A stretch of 64,000 nt of DNA from Pedococcus aerophilus (GTDB lineage: Bacteria > Actinomycetota > Actinomycetes > Actinomycetales > Dermatophilaceae), in contig NZ_BAAARN010000004.1 of assembly GCF_039532215.1 (NCBI RefSeq), positions 346,261-410,260 on the forward strand, read 5' to 3'. The notes under the pieces are model-generated. The model was not told the origin of the DNA, ran no database searches, and was given only the letters and a program-made list of their open reading frames with translations. This document shows positions 25,649 to 34,422 of the stretch, in pieces. How positions within the stretch are numbered: position 1 is the first letter of the stretch; every line of letters begins with the position of its first letter. The position numbers and the translations under genes were made by a program.

Positions 25649-26395
25649 TCAGCGGGCCGTCGCGTCGAGCACCCACGGGCGTCCCGGCTTGGCCGGTGGC
25701 GTCAGGGCGACCTCGAACGCGTCACCGAGGACGTCGAGCAGCTGGGGCACCTTGCGCACGTCGCGGCCGACCTCGCACAGGTGGCGGGTCACCAGACCGC
25801 GGGTGTGCTTGGCCATGTGGGTCGCGCCCGGGACGCGGACCTGCACCCAGCGGTCGGCGAGCTCGCCCTGCGGCGTCCACGCGGCGGCATACGTGCTCGA
25901 GCGGCAGTCGACCACGAGCCCGCGTCCGGCGGCGTGGGGGAGCACCTGGCTGAGCTCGGGCTTCCACGCACTGGCGAGCGGACCCACCCCGGGCAGGTTC
26001 ACGGCCATGGAGAGCCGGTATGGCGCGATGGCGTCGGTGGGTCGTACCGCGCCGTAGAGGGCGGAGACGACCACGACCCAGCGGTTGGCGCGGCGCCGAG
26101 CCGGCGTGTCCAGGGAGGCGTGGTCGAACGCGTCGTAGAGGACCCCCGAGTAGACGCGGGAGGCGGGGAGGGACGGCGCCGAGTCCAGCACGGTGTTGCG
26201 GGCGATCTCGGCGGTGAGGTTGGGGCTCACGCCGAGCACGTCCGCGGCCTCCGGATGGGCACTGACCTTGGCCACGGCATCGATCACCGCGCGCCGGGTC
26301 TCGGTCAGCTCGGGGAAGCTCAGGGTCTCGAGGGCGACCGCACGGCCACGGGACCGGCCCGTCTTCGACTCCGACGGGGGAAGCAGGATCAGCAC
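25649..26395 (-). CDS. yaaA: YaaA family peroxide stress protein
   Basis: This 248-residue protein begins MLILLPPSESKT, the hallmark of the YaaA/DUF328 family. It also has VYSGVLYDAFD, VVVVSALYGAVRPTDAI and YRLSMAVNL. In E. coli YaaA limits free iron during peroxide stress. It is divergent from the RNB ribonuclease gene across about 63 nt, which must hold both promoters. Confidence 0.92.
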   Translation of the reverse strand: MLILLPPSESKTGRSRGRAVALETLSFPELTETRRAVIDAVAKVSAHPEAADVLGVSPNLTAEIARNTVLDSAPSLPASRVYSGVLYDAFDHASLDTPARRRANRWVVVVSALYGAVRPTDAIAPYRLSMAVNLPGVGPLASAWKPELSQVLPHAAGRGLVVDCRSSTYAAAWTPQGELADRWVQVRVPGATHMAKHTRGLVTRHLCEVGRDVRKVPQLLDVLGDAFEVALTPPAKPGRPWVLDATAR

Positions 26396-26458
26396 GGGGC
26401 AAGCCTAGGTCCGTGCTCCAACAGGTGCCGCGCCGGTGTGCTGGCTAGGTTGGGCACC

Positions 26459-27907
26459 ATGCCGATGCGACGAATCCAGGTCGAGAAGCCGGTGGCCGAA
26501 GAGGCCGTCGCCCAGTCCGCCGAGCTGCAGGCGAGGTTCGACGCGGTGCGCGCCGAGAACGGCGTGCCGACCGCCTTTCCCCCTGAGGTCGAGGCAGAGG
26601 CGGAGCAGGTGGCGCAGTCCCCGGACCTCCCCTCGCGTGACGAGACCGCGATCGCCTTCCTCACCATCGACCCGCCCGGCTCCATGGACCTCGACCAGGC
26701 GCTGCACATCGAGCGCGACGGCCAGGGGTACCGCGTGCGGTACGCGATCGCGGACGTCCCAGCCTTCGTCCGTGCAGGAGGTGCCATCGACGCCGAGACC
26801 CGTCGTCGGGGCCAGACCATCTACGCCCCCGACCACCGCACGCCGCTGCACCCGCCGGTGGTCAGCGAGGGTGCGGCGAGCCTGCTTCCTGACCAGGTGC
26901 GCCCCGCGTTCGTCTGGGACCTGCGACTCGCTTCGGACGGCTCCACCACGTCGACGGAGCTGTACCGGGCCATGGTCCGCAGCACCGACCGCTTCGACTA
27001 CGACCAGGTGCAGAATGCGGTCGATGCCGGCGGTGCCGACGAGCGGCTCGAGCTGCTCGAGGAGGTCGGCACGCGACGCATCGAGCTCGAGCGCCGGCGC
27101 GGGGGAGCGAGCCTGCCCATGCCCGAGCAGGAGGTGACCGAGGACGAGAACGGTCACTACCGCCTGCACTTCCGTCCCCCTGTGGCTGCCGAGGACTGGA
27201 ACGCGCAGATCTCGCTCATGACCGGTATGGCGGCCGCCGACCTGATGCTCGGCGCGAAGGTCGGGATCCTGCGCACCATGCCGGCCCCGGACGCCGACGC
27301 GGTCAGCCGTTTCCGACGCGCGTCGCGCGCGCTCGGGGTGGAGTGGCGCAAGGACGTGCCGTACGGCGAGTTCCTGCGGACCCTCGACCGCACCGACCCC
27401 AAGCACCTCGCCCTGATCCACGAGGCGACCTCGTTGTTCCGCGGAGCCGGCTACACGCCGTTCGACGGCACGGTCCCGGACGACCCGCAGCACGCCGCGG
27501 TGGCCGCGAGCTACGCCCACGTCACCGCGCCGCTGCGCCGTCTGGTCGACCGGTTCGGCCTGGCCATCTGCGAGGCGATCAGCGCCGGCACCGAGGTGCC
27601 GCAGTGGGCGCGCGAGGCGTTGCCTTCGCTGCCCGAGGTGATGGCTGCCTCGGACAAGGTCGCCAGCGCGGTCGAGCGGGGGTGCGCCGACGCCGTCGAG
27701 GCGGCAGCCCTCGAGGACCGGGTCGGTGAGGTGTTCGACGCGATGGTCGTGGACCAGCGGGAGAAGGGGCGTGCCGTGGTTCAGCTCGACGAACCCGCGG
27801 TCCTCGCGAACGCCACGGGCGACCACGACCTCGGCACACGGGTGAAGGTGAAGCTCACCGAGGCGAGCATCAGCACGAGCACCGTGAGGTTCGAGATCGT
27901 CGACTGA
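26459..27907 (+). CDS. RNB-domain 3'-5' exoribonuclease (RNase II/R family)
   Basis: This 482-residue ribonuclease is shorter than E. coli RNase II/R. The RNB catalytic signature TIDPPGSMDLDQAL (residues 69-82) holds the Mg-binding Asp71, Asp77 and Asp79. Further marks are YAIADVPAFV, YAHVTAPLRRLVDRFGLAIC near residue 360 and a short C-terminal S1-like tail. It should degrade RNA processively from the 3' end. Conserved sequence begins at the ATG at 26459, so the long open frame upstream is not used. Its last 127 bases overlap a convergent gene. Confidence 0.9.
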   Translation: MPMRRIQVEKPVAEEAVAQSAELQARFDAVRAENGVPTAFPPEVEAEAEQVAQSPDLPSRDETAIAFLTIDPPGSMDLDQALHIERDGQGYRVRYAIADVPAFVRAGGAIDAETRRRGQTIYAPDHRTPLHPPVVSEGAASLLPDQVRPAFVWDLRLASDGSTTSTELYRAMVRSTDRFDYDQVQNAVDAGGADERLELLEEVGTRRIELERRRGGASLPMPEQEVTEDENGHYRLHFRPPVAAEDWNAQISLMTGMAAADLMLGAKVGILRTMPAPDADAVSRFRRASRALGVEWRKDVPYGEFLRTLDRTDPKHLALIHEATSLFRGAGYTPFDGTVPDDPQHAAVAASYAHVTAPLRRLVDRFGLAICEAISAGTEVPQWAREALPSLPEVMAASDKVASAVERGCADAVEAAALEDRVGEVFDAMVVDQREKGRAVVQLDEPAVLANATGDHDLGTRVKVKLTEASISTSTVRFEIVD

Positions 27908-29502
27908 CCCGGCCAGCTGGTCGGCCCGAACCACGCAGCCACGCTGCTGTCGCCGCCGGAGTCTGCCGAGGCACCCGGGGGCGGCCCGCACGGGTCGGGC
28001 GTGGGCACGGCGGACGTCGTGCTGCTGGTGCCCGTCGCAGTGGCGGTCGTGGGGCCGGTCGTCGTCGTGGGTGAGGTGGTGGCTGAGGTGGTCGTCGACG
28101 GCGTGGCCGGCGAGGTCGTCTGGGCCGTCGCTCCGGCCGTCGCTGCGGTGGTGGTCGCGGACGTTGGCGTGGCACTCGTCGAGCTGGTGGTCGTGGCCGA
28201 CGTGGTCGGGCACGCGGTGCTCGTCGACGTCGCGGACGGCGTGCTCGTGGTCGACGTCGTCGCGCCCGTGGTGGACGTCGGGGACGGGCGGGTCGTGGTG
28301 GTGGTCGTGGTGGTGGGGCCCGTCGTGGTGACCGGGCTCGAGGTCGTCGTCGTCGTCGGGGCTGGTCCCGAGGTCGTCGTTCCACTCGGGGACGTGGGGG
28401 AGGTGGTGCCCGACGTCGTGCTCGAGGACGTGGTGGTGGTCGCGGTGCTGGTCATCGTCGTCGGTGCGGGACTCGATGACGTCGGGCTGCTGGTCGTTCG
28501 CGTGGGCTCGGGCGAGCTCGACGGCTCGGCCGGCTTCGCGATGGCCCGCACCGGTGGACGCGATGGCGGACCCACCACGGGTCGCGGCGGAGCGGGGAGG
28601 GTGACGACCGACCGCGGGATGGTCCCGCCGGGGGACACGGTGCTCATGAGCCCCAGCACGTCGTCCAGGTAGACCTCGGAGTGGTTGTAGGACAGGATCG
28701 CCGACCGCAGCCCGGCCGGGGTCGACAGGTCCCGGCCACCGGCGCACAGGTAGGCGGCTGCCGAGAACGCCGCGTCCTCGACGTTCTGCGGGTCGCGGGT
28801 CCCGTCTGCGTTGCCGTCGCGGCCCCAGCGCTCCCAGGTCGACGGGATGAACTGCATCGGCCCGACGGCCCGGTCCCACGTGGCGTCCCCGTCGAGGCGT
28901 CCGCCGTCGGTGTCGGGGATCGCAGCGAAGCCCCGGCCGTCGAGCACCGGGCCGAGGACGGGCGGCACCACCCGGTGGCGGCTGTCCAGGCCGCGACCGG
29001 CGAGCGAACCGGACTCGACCTGGCCGATTGCCGCGAGCAGCTGGACGGGGAGGCGGCACGATCTCGGGGCCGATGAGACGGCTGCCCGGTAGGCGCTCCA
29101 CAGCACCTGCGGGACGCTGGTGCCTCCGGCTGCACGAGCGACCTGTTGCTCGGCGAACACGGGCTGGAGGGCCGCGGCCAGGGTCGCCAGTCGGGCGGGG
29201 CCGGCCACGGCCTGGTCCACCGTGACGACCTGTGCACTGCGGTCGCCCACCACCAGGTCGCGCGGCGTCACGTCCCAGTCCGGTGGCAGGACCCTGGTCT
29301 CGGCGTCGGCCATCGAGCCCTTCGGGTCACCGGCCGCGACCGGTGGGACGGTGGGACGACCCGCTACGGCGGAAGGGTGCTGCGTGCCCCCGCCGACCAG
29401 GAGGGCAGCCCCGAACGCCACCACTGCTGCAGCCGTCACGAGCGGGCGCGCAACGGGGATGCGAACCACGCGGGCCGCACCCTGAGCGTCTGGCTCGGCC
29501 AT
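27781..29502 (-). CDS. membrane-anchored lytic transglycosylase with mucin-like tail
   Basis: This 573-residue protein is an N-terminally anchored cell-wall hydrolase. A transmembrane segment covers about residues 19-38. The transglycosylase domain spans about 145-285: LPVQLLAAIGQVESGSLAGR gives the likely catalytic Glu163, and GPMQFIPSTWERWG with NVEDAAFSAAAYLC is typical of SLT/MltB-like enzymes. Residues about 326-520 are an almost unbroken Thr/Ser/Pro tract, probably a glycosylated wall-spanning stalk. The last 42 residues are encoded antisense to the RNB gene and include a hydrophobic stretch (LTVLVLMLASVSFTFT). The start ATG at 29502 has GGGAGGA upstream. Confidence 0.82.
   Translation of the reverse strand: MAEPDAQGAARVVRIPVARPLVTAAAVVAFGAALLVGGGTQHPSAVAGRPTVPPVAAGDPKGSMADAETRVLPPDWDVTPRDLVVGDRSAQVVTVDQAVAGPARLATLAAALQPVFAEQQVARAAGGTSVPQVLWSAYRAAVSSAPRSCRLPVQLLAAIGQVESGSLAGRGLDSRHRVVPPVLGPVLDGRGFAAIPDTDGGRLDGDATWDRAVGPMQFIPSTWERWGRDGNADGTRDPQNVEDAAFSAAAYLCAGGRDLSTPAGLRSAILSYNHSEVYLDDVLGLMSTVSPGGTIPRSVVTLPAPPRPVVGPPSRPPVRAIAKPAEPSSSPEPTRTTSSPTSSSPAPTTMTSTATTTTSSSTTSGTTSPTSPSGTTTSGPAPTTTTTSSPVTTTGPTTTTTTTTRPSPTSTTGATTSTTSTPSATSTSTACPTTSATTTSSTSATPTSATTTAATAGATAQTTSPATPSTTTSATTSPTTTTGPTTATATGTSSTTSAVPTPDPCGPPPGASADSGGDSSVAAWFGPTSWPGQSTISNLTVLVLMLASVSFTFTRVPRSWSPVAFARTAGSSS
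27910..28527. repeat. low-complexity Thr/Ser-coding tract
   Basis: On the plus strand this is a GTCGTCGTGGTG-like sequence of short imperfect repeats. On the minus strand it encodes about 200 residues of the transglycosylase tail, mostly runs of Thr, Ser, Ala and Pro. Repeat number is likely to vary between strains. Confidence 0.6.
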
Positions 29503-29703
29503 CAGTCCTCCCCACTGGCTTGGCCGTAGAACACCTTGCACCACGACTTCGTGATCCCCGGTGATGCCGATCGTAAGCCGCCGCGTTCGCCCTGGGGAGT
29601 CTGGACCCCGACGGATCTGGGCGCGGATGTGAGGGGTGTGACGTGATGGACCGATGTGGCCCCAGTGACTGCATCCAAGGGATGGGACGGTGGCATGACC
29701 GCC

Positions 29704-32700
29704 TCAGCAGGTGCTTCCGTCGACGAGCAGGATGGGACACGAGCCCGTCGACGGCGGGAGCACCCGTTGCAGGCCCCAGATCCCCACCGCGGTGAAGGGT
29801 CTGCGCAGGTCGCCGTAGAAGTAGTCGCCCGGCACCTCGGCCGTCCCGCCGGCGCCCCCGACCACCTCGAGGTCGAAGGTCTCCCACGGAGCCATGCCCT
29901 GGGCTGTCATCCACGGCGAGCGTCCCACGAGCGGGTCCTGGTCCCAGCGCAGGCCGCCCAGGCTGAACACGTGGTTGTTCTCGCTCCCGGGCGCCATCAG
30001 GACGTGGACCACCTCGGGATCGCCGGCGAAGGCGGTGAGGTAGGGCACCTTGCCGGGGTTCTTGAAGCTGGTCGGTCCGTCGCCGGCAGGTGCTGCGAGG
30101 TAGTTGATGGTGGAGCGTCCGATGTTCGCGTTGGTCGGGTAGGGCATGAAGTCCTGACCGATCTGCGTGTCGTCGTCGGCCATGGTCACCGTGAAGTCGC
30201 GGTAGTCCTGAGGCGAGCCTCCGGGGACGTGGACGAGCACCTGGGCGCCGAGGTCCGCGGCCGCACCGGTCACGGGGTCGCTGAACTCCGTGCTCAGGCC
30301 GGGCACCTTGGAGGCGGGGGCGACCACGACCAACCCGTACAGGCCGTTCTTGAGTCGTCCGTTGGAGGCGAGGTCGCTCACCACCGCCGATCCCACCCGG
30401 TGCTCCGGGACGAAGTAGACATAGGACCTGGTGGCGTTGGGGGCGGTGTTCTGGTCCGTGGAGAACCCGATGTTGACTCCGCCCGAGCCGGCCTCGCGGT
30501 CCAGCTTGCCGACGCTGAAACCGACGGGTGTCGTCAGCAGGTTGGTGAGCCGCACGGTGACGCACTCGCCTGCGACCACGTGCATCACGAGGGGGACGGG
30601 AACCTTGAGGCGCGCCTTGATCGAGGCGACGTCCTCATTGGGAACGTAGGCAGTACGGCCCCCGGAGACGTTGCCCGAGCGATCCATCGCACTCAGGTTG
30701 AACTGTCGGGTGGGGGCGCCGGCCGGGCACGGGTTGCCCGGGCCGGTCGTCGGCGGGGGAGCCGCCCCTGTCGGGGTGGGCTGGACGTAGTCCGTGTCCG
30801 GGGTGTTGCCCGGCAGCGGGCGCAGCGAGCCGATCCTGCCGGGCAGGACCCGTACCAGGCCCCAGGCGCCCTGCTGGGTGCGCAGCTCGGTGCCGTTGGC
30901 ATAGAGGTAGTCACCCGGTCTCAGCGCCAGGTCGGGGTCCTTGCCGCCGATGATCAGGCTGTCGCGCTCGCTGATGCCGGCGTGCACCGCGTCGAGGATC
31001 GTCGCCTTGGTCTCGCGCAGCTCCTGGGTCGTGCGGGCGCCGACGAAGTGCAGCGAGTCGGCAGTGGGGGAGACGCTGATGGAGCGGACGACGAGGGGGT
31101 CGCCGGGATACAACCGTGGCATGGGCGTCACGGGGTCGCCATACTTCCACGAGCTGAACTGGTTGGCCTTGTCGAGTCGGGAGGACAACGGATTGGCCTT
31201 GAGGTTGAGGGTGGACCAACCGGCGGCATCGTTGTCGTTGAGCGTCCACAGCACCAGCTCGCGGAAGCTGCCGTCGATGACTCCCGGGACCAGGGGGTCC
31301 GAGGTGTGGATGTCGACGATGGTGCCGGAATCGACCTCATCGCCCGTCACCGGGTCGTGGTAGGTGGAGCCGCGGGGCTCGACGACGAGCTGACCCACCA
31401 GGCCGTGTCCCCAGCCGTGGATGCCGTCGACGTGGTCGTGCCAGAAGACGTTGTCGAGATCCACGTCCGGGTACCAGCGGTACTGGATGAACTCGGTACC
31501 AGCAAACTCCGCCGCCTCGTGGTCGGCGCGTAGGGCTGTGGCCAGGGTCACGGTACCTGCTGCAACGTTGACGGATGCCACCTGGTGCACCTCGATCGAG
31601 TCGAGCCCTTCGCCGACGGCCAGCCAGGGGCGCGTCGGTTGGCCGTTGGCGTCGGTTCCGGCCAACTTGGCCACCGACGACAGGCTCAGCACGTTGTCGC
31701 CCGCTCGGGCGGTGGCGACGAGCCGGGTGTCGGTGACGGAGTAGGGGCGCACGCTGTGCTCGTAGGCGAAGCCGGCGGAGACGCCGTCCGAGCCCTGGAT
31801 GTCGAACTGCACGTGGTGGATGTGCATGGACGTCTTGGAGAACTTGTCGAACGCCGAGGCGTCGGGGATCTCGTTGGTCAGGGTGATGGCCACGCAGTCG
31901 CCTGCATTGGCGCGGATCGCGAGCGGGTCGGAGCGTGCCGGATCGGCCAACGTGGCTGCCTTGTCCTTGGCCAGGACGAAGAGCTTGCCGTCAGGGTCGT
32001 TCACCGTCGGGGTGCGGGGAATGCTCTTGCCGATGGCCACGACGTTGTAGTTGCGTCGCTCCCGGTTCTGGGGACACAGCCCGTCGTCCCGTCCGGCCCA
32101 TGGGTCGGCCGAGGAACCGGAGGCCTGGTTCGCGTTCGCGCCCAACCACGGGGTGCCGGAGTGTCCGTTCCCCGTGAACGGTGGTCGCTTCCCGATGTTG
32201 GTGCGCAACAACGGGTAGGCCGGTCTGCCGTTCACAGGGTTGAACAAGATCGCGGGGCGGCTCCCCACGACGCGTCCGACGTCGACCGCGAGGAGGTTCG
32301 GCTGTCCGGGGACGACCTGGACAGAGTCCGGGAACACCGTCGGATCGGCGGGTGCACCCAGGTACAGCGGGGAGTCGATCGTCCCGGCGATCTTCCAGTC
32401 CCACACGGTCGGGTCCTGTCCGCCCTTCGGTATGCCGGACGGCGGCAGCTGCGGACGCACCCAGTCGTCGAGGTTGTCCTTCGTCAGGGTCGTTCCGTTG
32501 TAGGTCCGGTCCAGCAGACCGGTCGAGTCGACAGCGACGGGCGGCGAAGGACGGTCTCCGATCGGCACGAGATCAGGCTGGAGGGTGTCGAAGACCCGCC
32601 ACAGGCCCCACATTCCCGAGGTGTAGTGCTTGGCGATGTGGCAGTGGAAGAGGAAGTCGCCGGCACTCTGCTGGACGCCGCCGGCGCCACCCTCGATCTC

Positions 32701-34422
32701 GAGGTTGTAGGACTCGCCCGGCCCGACCGACTGGGAGTCCAGGCGTTGCGACTGCGACCCGGTGGCGGGGTCCTTCTGCAGACCGGTCTCGGCGTAGCTC
32801 GTGGCGTCGTCGGCCACGGGATTGGCCCGCCACCGGTCGCCGCCACCGTGAAGGTGGAACACGTGGAACTTCTCGGCACCGACGTGCATGAGGCGGATCT
32901 TGGTGGGGTCGGCGAGGTAGCCGCGCATGATCGGCGTCGCCGGCTCCCCGAAGGTGTAGGAGCTGTAGGCGTGCGACTTCTCCTTGGGGAAGGCCAGCAG
33001 GCGGTTGCGGAACGGCTCGGAGCGGTAGTTGAGCGCGAAGGCACCGGGACGGTAGGAACCAGTGGTGTCGTCGACGAGGGGGATGTCGGTGCCGGTCCTG
33101 TCCTTCAGCAGCTCGTTGTCGTTGCCGATCTCATGGTGCAGCAGCGCTGCCTCACGGAACCCGCAGGTCGGCATCGTCGAGTAGCGATCGCATGCGACGT
33201 CGGTCCCGCCCGGCTTGATGATGGCCTCCCACCCCGAAAGGAGCGGCTTGCCCGGCGTGGTCGGGTCCCAGTACGTGGAGCCCTTCGGCTCGACGACGAG
33301 CGCGCCGAACAGGCCGTGGTTGACGGCGGCCCGGAATCCCGGCCCGGGGTGGACGTAGTGTCCTCCCTCTGCGCGAGCGTCGTCCGGGACGGCGAAGCGA
33401 TAGGTGCGGGTCGCACCCACCGGCACCGTGGCCGTCGGGTTCCTCCCGAGGGTGTTCCCGGACGAGGCCAGCGTGAACTCGAGCCCGTCGATGTGGAAGC
33501 CGTACGCGCCGGTCGCGGACTGGTTGGTGTAGCGGACCTGGACGCAGTCACCTTCGTTGGCACGGATCACGAGTGGCTGGATGGCGTCGCCGTGGAGACC
33601 GACCGACACCTTCTGCGAGAGCGCCTGGGCCCGGACGGCCGCGACCTGGCTGGTGAGCGCGTAGATCTTGCCCTTGGGGTCGTGGTCACCGAACCGGTTG
33701 AGGGGCGTGTCGACGTCCATCGCCGTGATGTCGAAGACCTTGTCGGCCGGGCCGCCGGCGAAGCAGCTCGCCGATCCGGGAGACGGCGACGCCACCGCGG
33801 GGACAGAACTGGCTGCAGCTGTGGCCGCCGCCACGGCGATGACCGACAGCCCGGCGATCACGCGGCGGCTGCCAGCTCCCTTGCGCAGCAGCACGATCGC
33901 GATGCGCGGGATGAGTGGACCGGCCACCACGAGGATCGCCAGCGGCAGGTAGACGACGAGCAGGGACGCCGTGTCTGCAAGCAGGGCGATCACCGGCAGG
34001 GCCTCGCTGCCGGTGTCGAAGAACGTGGAGCGGATGCCGTGGCCGGCAGCTCCGGCTGGGGCTGCGGTCATCGCGACCTGGAGGGTGGCCACCACGGCCG
34101 CCTCCCCGGACTGGGCGCCGCGGCGGTTGCGGGCGAGCACGGTCGGGACGGCCAGAAGGAGCAGGGGAAGGAGGAAACCGGTCACAGGGAGGCCGTCGAG
34201 GAGAACATCCAGGTGGGGCCGACCTGCTGGCACACCCGGCCCCTCTACCTGCTCGAGCCACCCCAGCCACAGCGCTCCGACCACGGCGAAGGAGCAGGCG
34301 ACCAGGACATCCCTGACGACACGCGGCACCAGGTCTGGGGCTCGACGTCCGGTCTGGGTCCCTGAGCGGGTCCGTGCGCGGGTCTGCCCGTCGAGCTGTG
34401 CTCGGGTGGCGGGGTGAGTCAT
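29704..34422 (-). CDS. giant membrane-anchored multicopper oxidase, MnxG-like
   Basis: This 1572-residue protein is a putative extracytoplasmic metal oxidase. Hydrophobic helices lie at about residues 36-56, 79-97, 141-180 and 187-210. A chain of about six cupredoxin-like domains follows. The copper ligands are complete but scattered: HVFHLHGG (His520, His523, His525) and FHCHIAKHYTSGM (His593, Cys594, His595, His599, Met604) give the type 1 site and half of the trinuclear site. MHIHHVQFD (His867, His869) and FWHDHVDG (His995, His997) give the rest. This size and spread are those of MnxG-type Mn(II) oxidases, far larger than laccases (about 500 residues). The start overlaps the stop of the upstream partner gene (ATGA). 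Other oxidised substrates (Fe, Cu, phenolics) are possible. Confidence 0.85.
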   Translation of the reverse strand: MTHPATRAQLDGQTRARTRSGTQTGRRAPDLVPRVVRDVLVACSFAVVGALWLGWLEQVEGPGVPAGRPHLDVLLDGLPVTGFLLPLLLLAVPTVLARNRRGAQSGEAAVVATLQVAMTAAPAGAAGHGIRSTFFDTGSEALPVIALLADTASLLVVYLPLAILVVAGPLIPRIAIVLLRKGAGSRRVIAGLSVIAVAAATAAASSVPAVASPSPGSASCFAGGPADKVFDITAMDVDTPLNRFGDHDPKGKIYALTSQVAAVRAQALSQKVSVGLHGDAIQPLVIRANEGDCVQVRYTNQSATGAYGFHIDGLEFTLASSGNTLGRNPTATVPVGATRTYRFAVPDDARAEGGHYVHPGPGFRAAVNHGLFGALVVEPKGSTYWDPTTPGKPLLSGWEAIIKPGGTDVACDRYSTMPTCGFREAALLHHEIGNDNELLKDRTGTDIPLVDDTTGSYRPGAFALNYRSEPFRNRLLAFPKEKSHAYSSYTFGEPATPIMRGYLADPTKIRLMHVGAEKFHVFHLHGGGDRWRANPVADDATSYAETGLQKDPATGSQSQRLDSQSVGPGESYNLEIEGGAGGVQQSAGDFLFHCHIAKHYTSGMWGLWRVFDTLQPDLVPIGDRPSPPVAVDSTGLLDRTYNGTTLTKDNLDDWVRPQLPPSGIPKGGQDPTVWDWKIAGTIDSPLYLGAPADPTVFPDSVQVVPGQPNLLAVDVGRVVGSRPAILFNPVNGRPAYPLLRTNIGKRPPFTGNGHSGTPWLGANANQASGSSADPWAGRDDGLCPQNRERRNYNVVAIGKSIPRTPTVNDPDGKLFVLAKDKAATLADPARSDPLAIRANAGDCVAITLTNEIPDASAFDKFSKTSMHIHHVQFDIQGSDGVSAGFAYEHSVRPYSVTDTRLVATARAGDNVLSLSSVAKLAGTDANGQPTRPWLAVGEGLDSIEVHQVASVNVAAGTVTLATALRADHEAAEFAGTEFIQYRWYPDVDLDNVFWHDHVDGIHGWGHGLVGQLVVEPRGSTYHDPVTGDEVDSGTIVDIHTSDPLVPGVIDGSFRELVLWTLNDNDAAGWSTLNLKANPLSSRLDKANQFSSWKYGDPVTPMPRLYPGDPLVVRSISVSPTADSLHFVGARTTQELRETKATILDAVHAGISERDSLIIGGKDPDLALRPGDYLYANGTELRTQQGAWGLVRVLPGRIGSLRPLPGNTPDTDYVQPTPTGAAPPPTTGPGNPCPAGAPTRQFNLSAMDRSGNVSGGRTAYVPNEDVASIKARLKVPVPLVMHVVAGECVTVRLTNLLTTPVGFSVGKLDREAGSGGVNIGFSTDQNTAPNATRSYVYFVPEHRVGSAVVSDLASNGRLKNGLYGLVVVAPASKVPGLSTEFSDPVTGAAADLGAQVLVHVPGGSPQDYRDFTVTMADDDTQIGQDFMPYPTNANIGRSTINYLAAPAGDGPTSFKNPGKVPYLTAFAGDPEVVHVLMAPGSENNHVFSLGGLRWDQDPLVGRSPWMTAQGMAPWETFDLEVVGGAGGTAEVPGDYFYGDLRRPFTAVGIWGLQRVLPPSTGSCPILLVDGSTC

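Noticed and set aside
27910-28527. Possible CRISPR-like or satellite repeat
   Set aside because: The repetition is irregular and is explained by Thr/Ser codons of the transglycosylase tail. No direct repeats with unique spacers occur anywhere in the window.
29503-29703. Possible c-di-AMP (ydaO) riboswitch upstream of the transglycosylase
   Set aside because: Such riboswitches often precede actinobacterial wall hydrolases, but the conserved core sequences are not present in this 200-nt gap.
31585-34365. 926-codon open frame opposite the multicopper oxidase
   Set aside because: It is an antisense shadow; copper motifs and the signal segment are on the minus strand.
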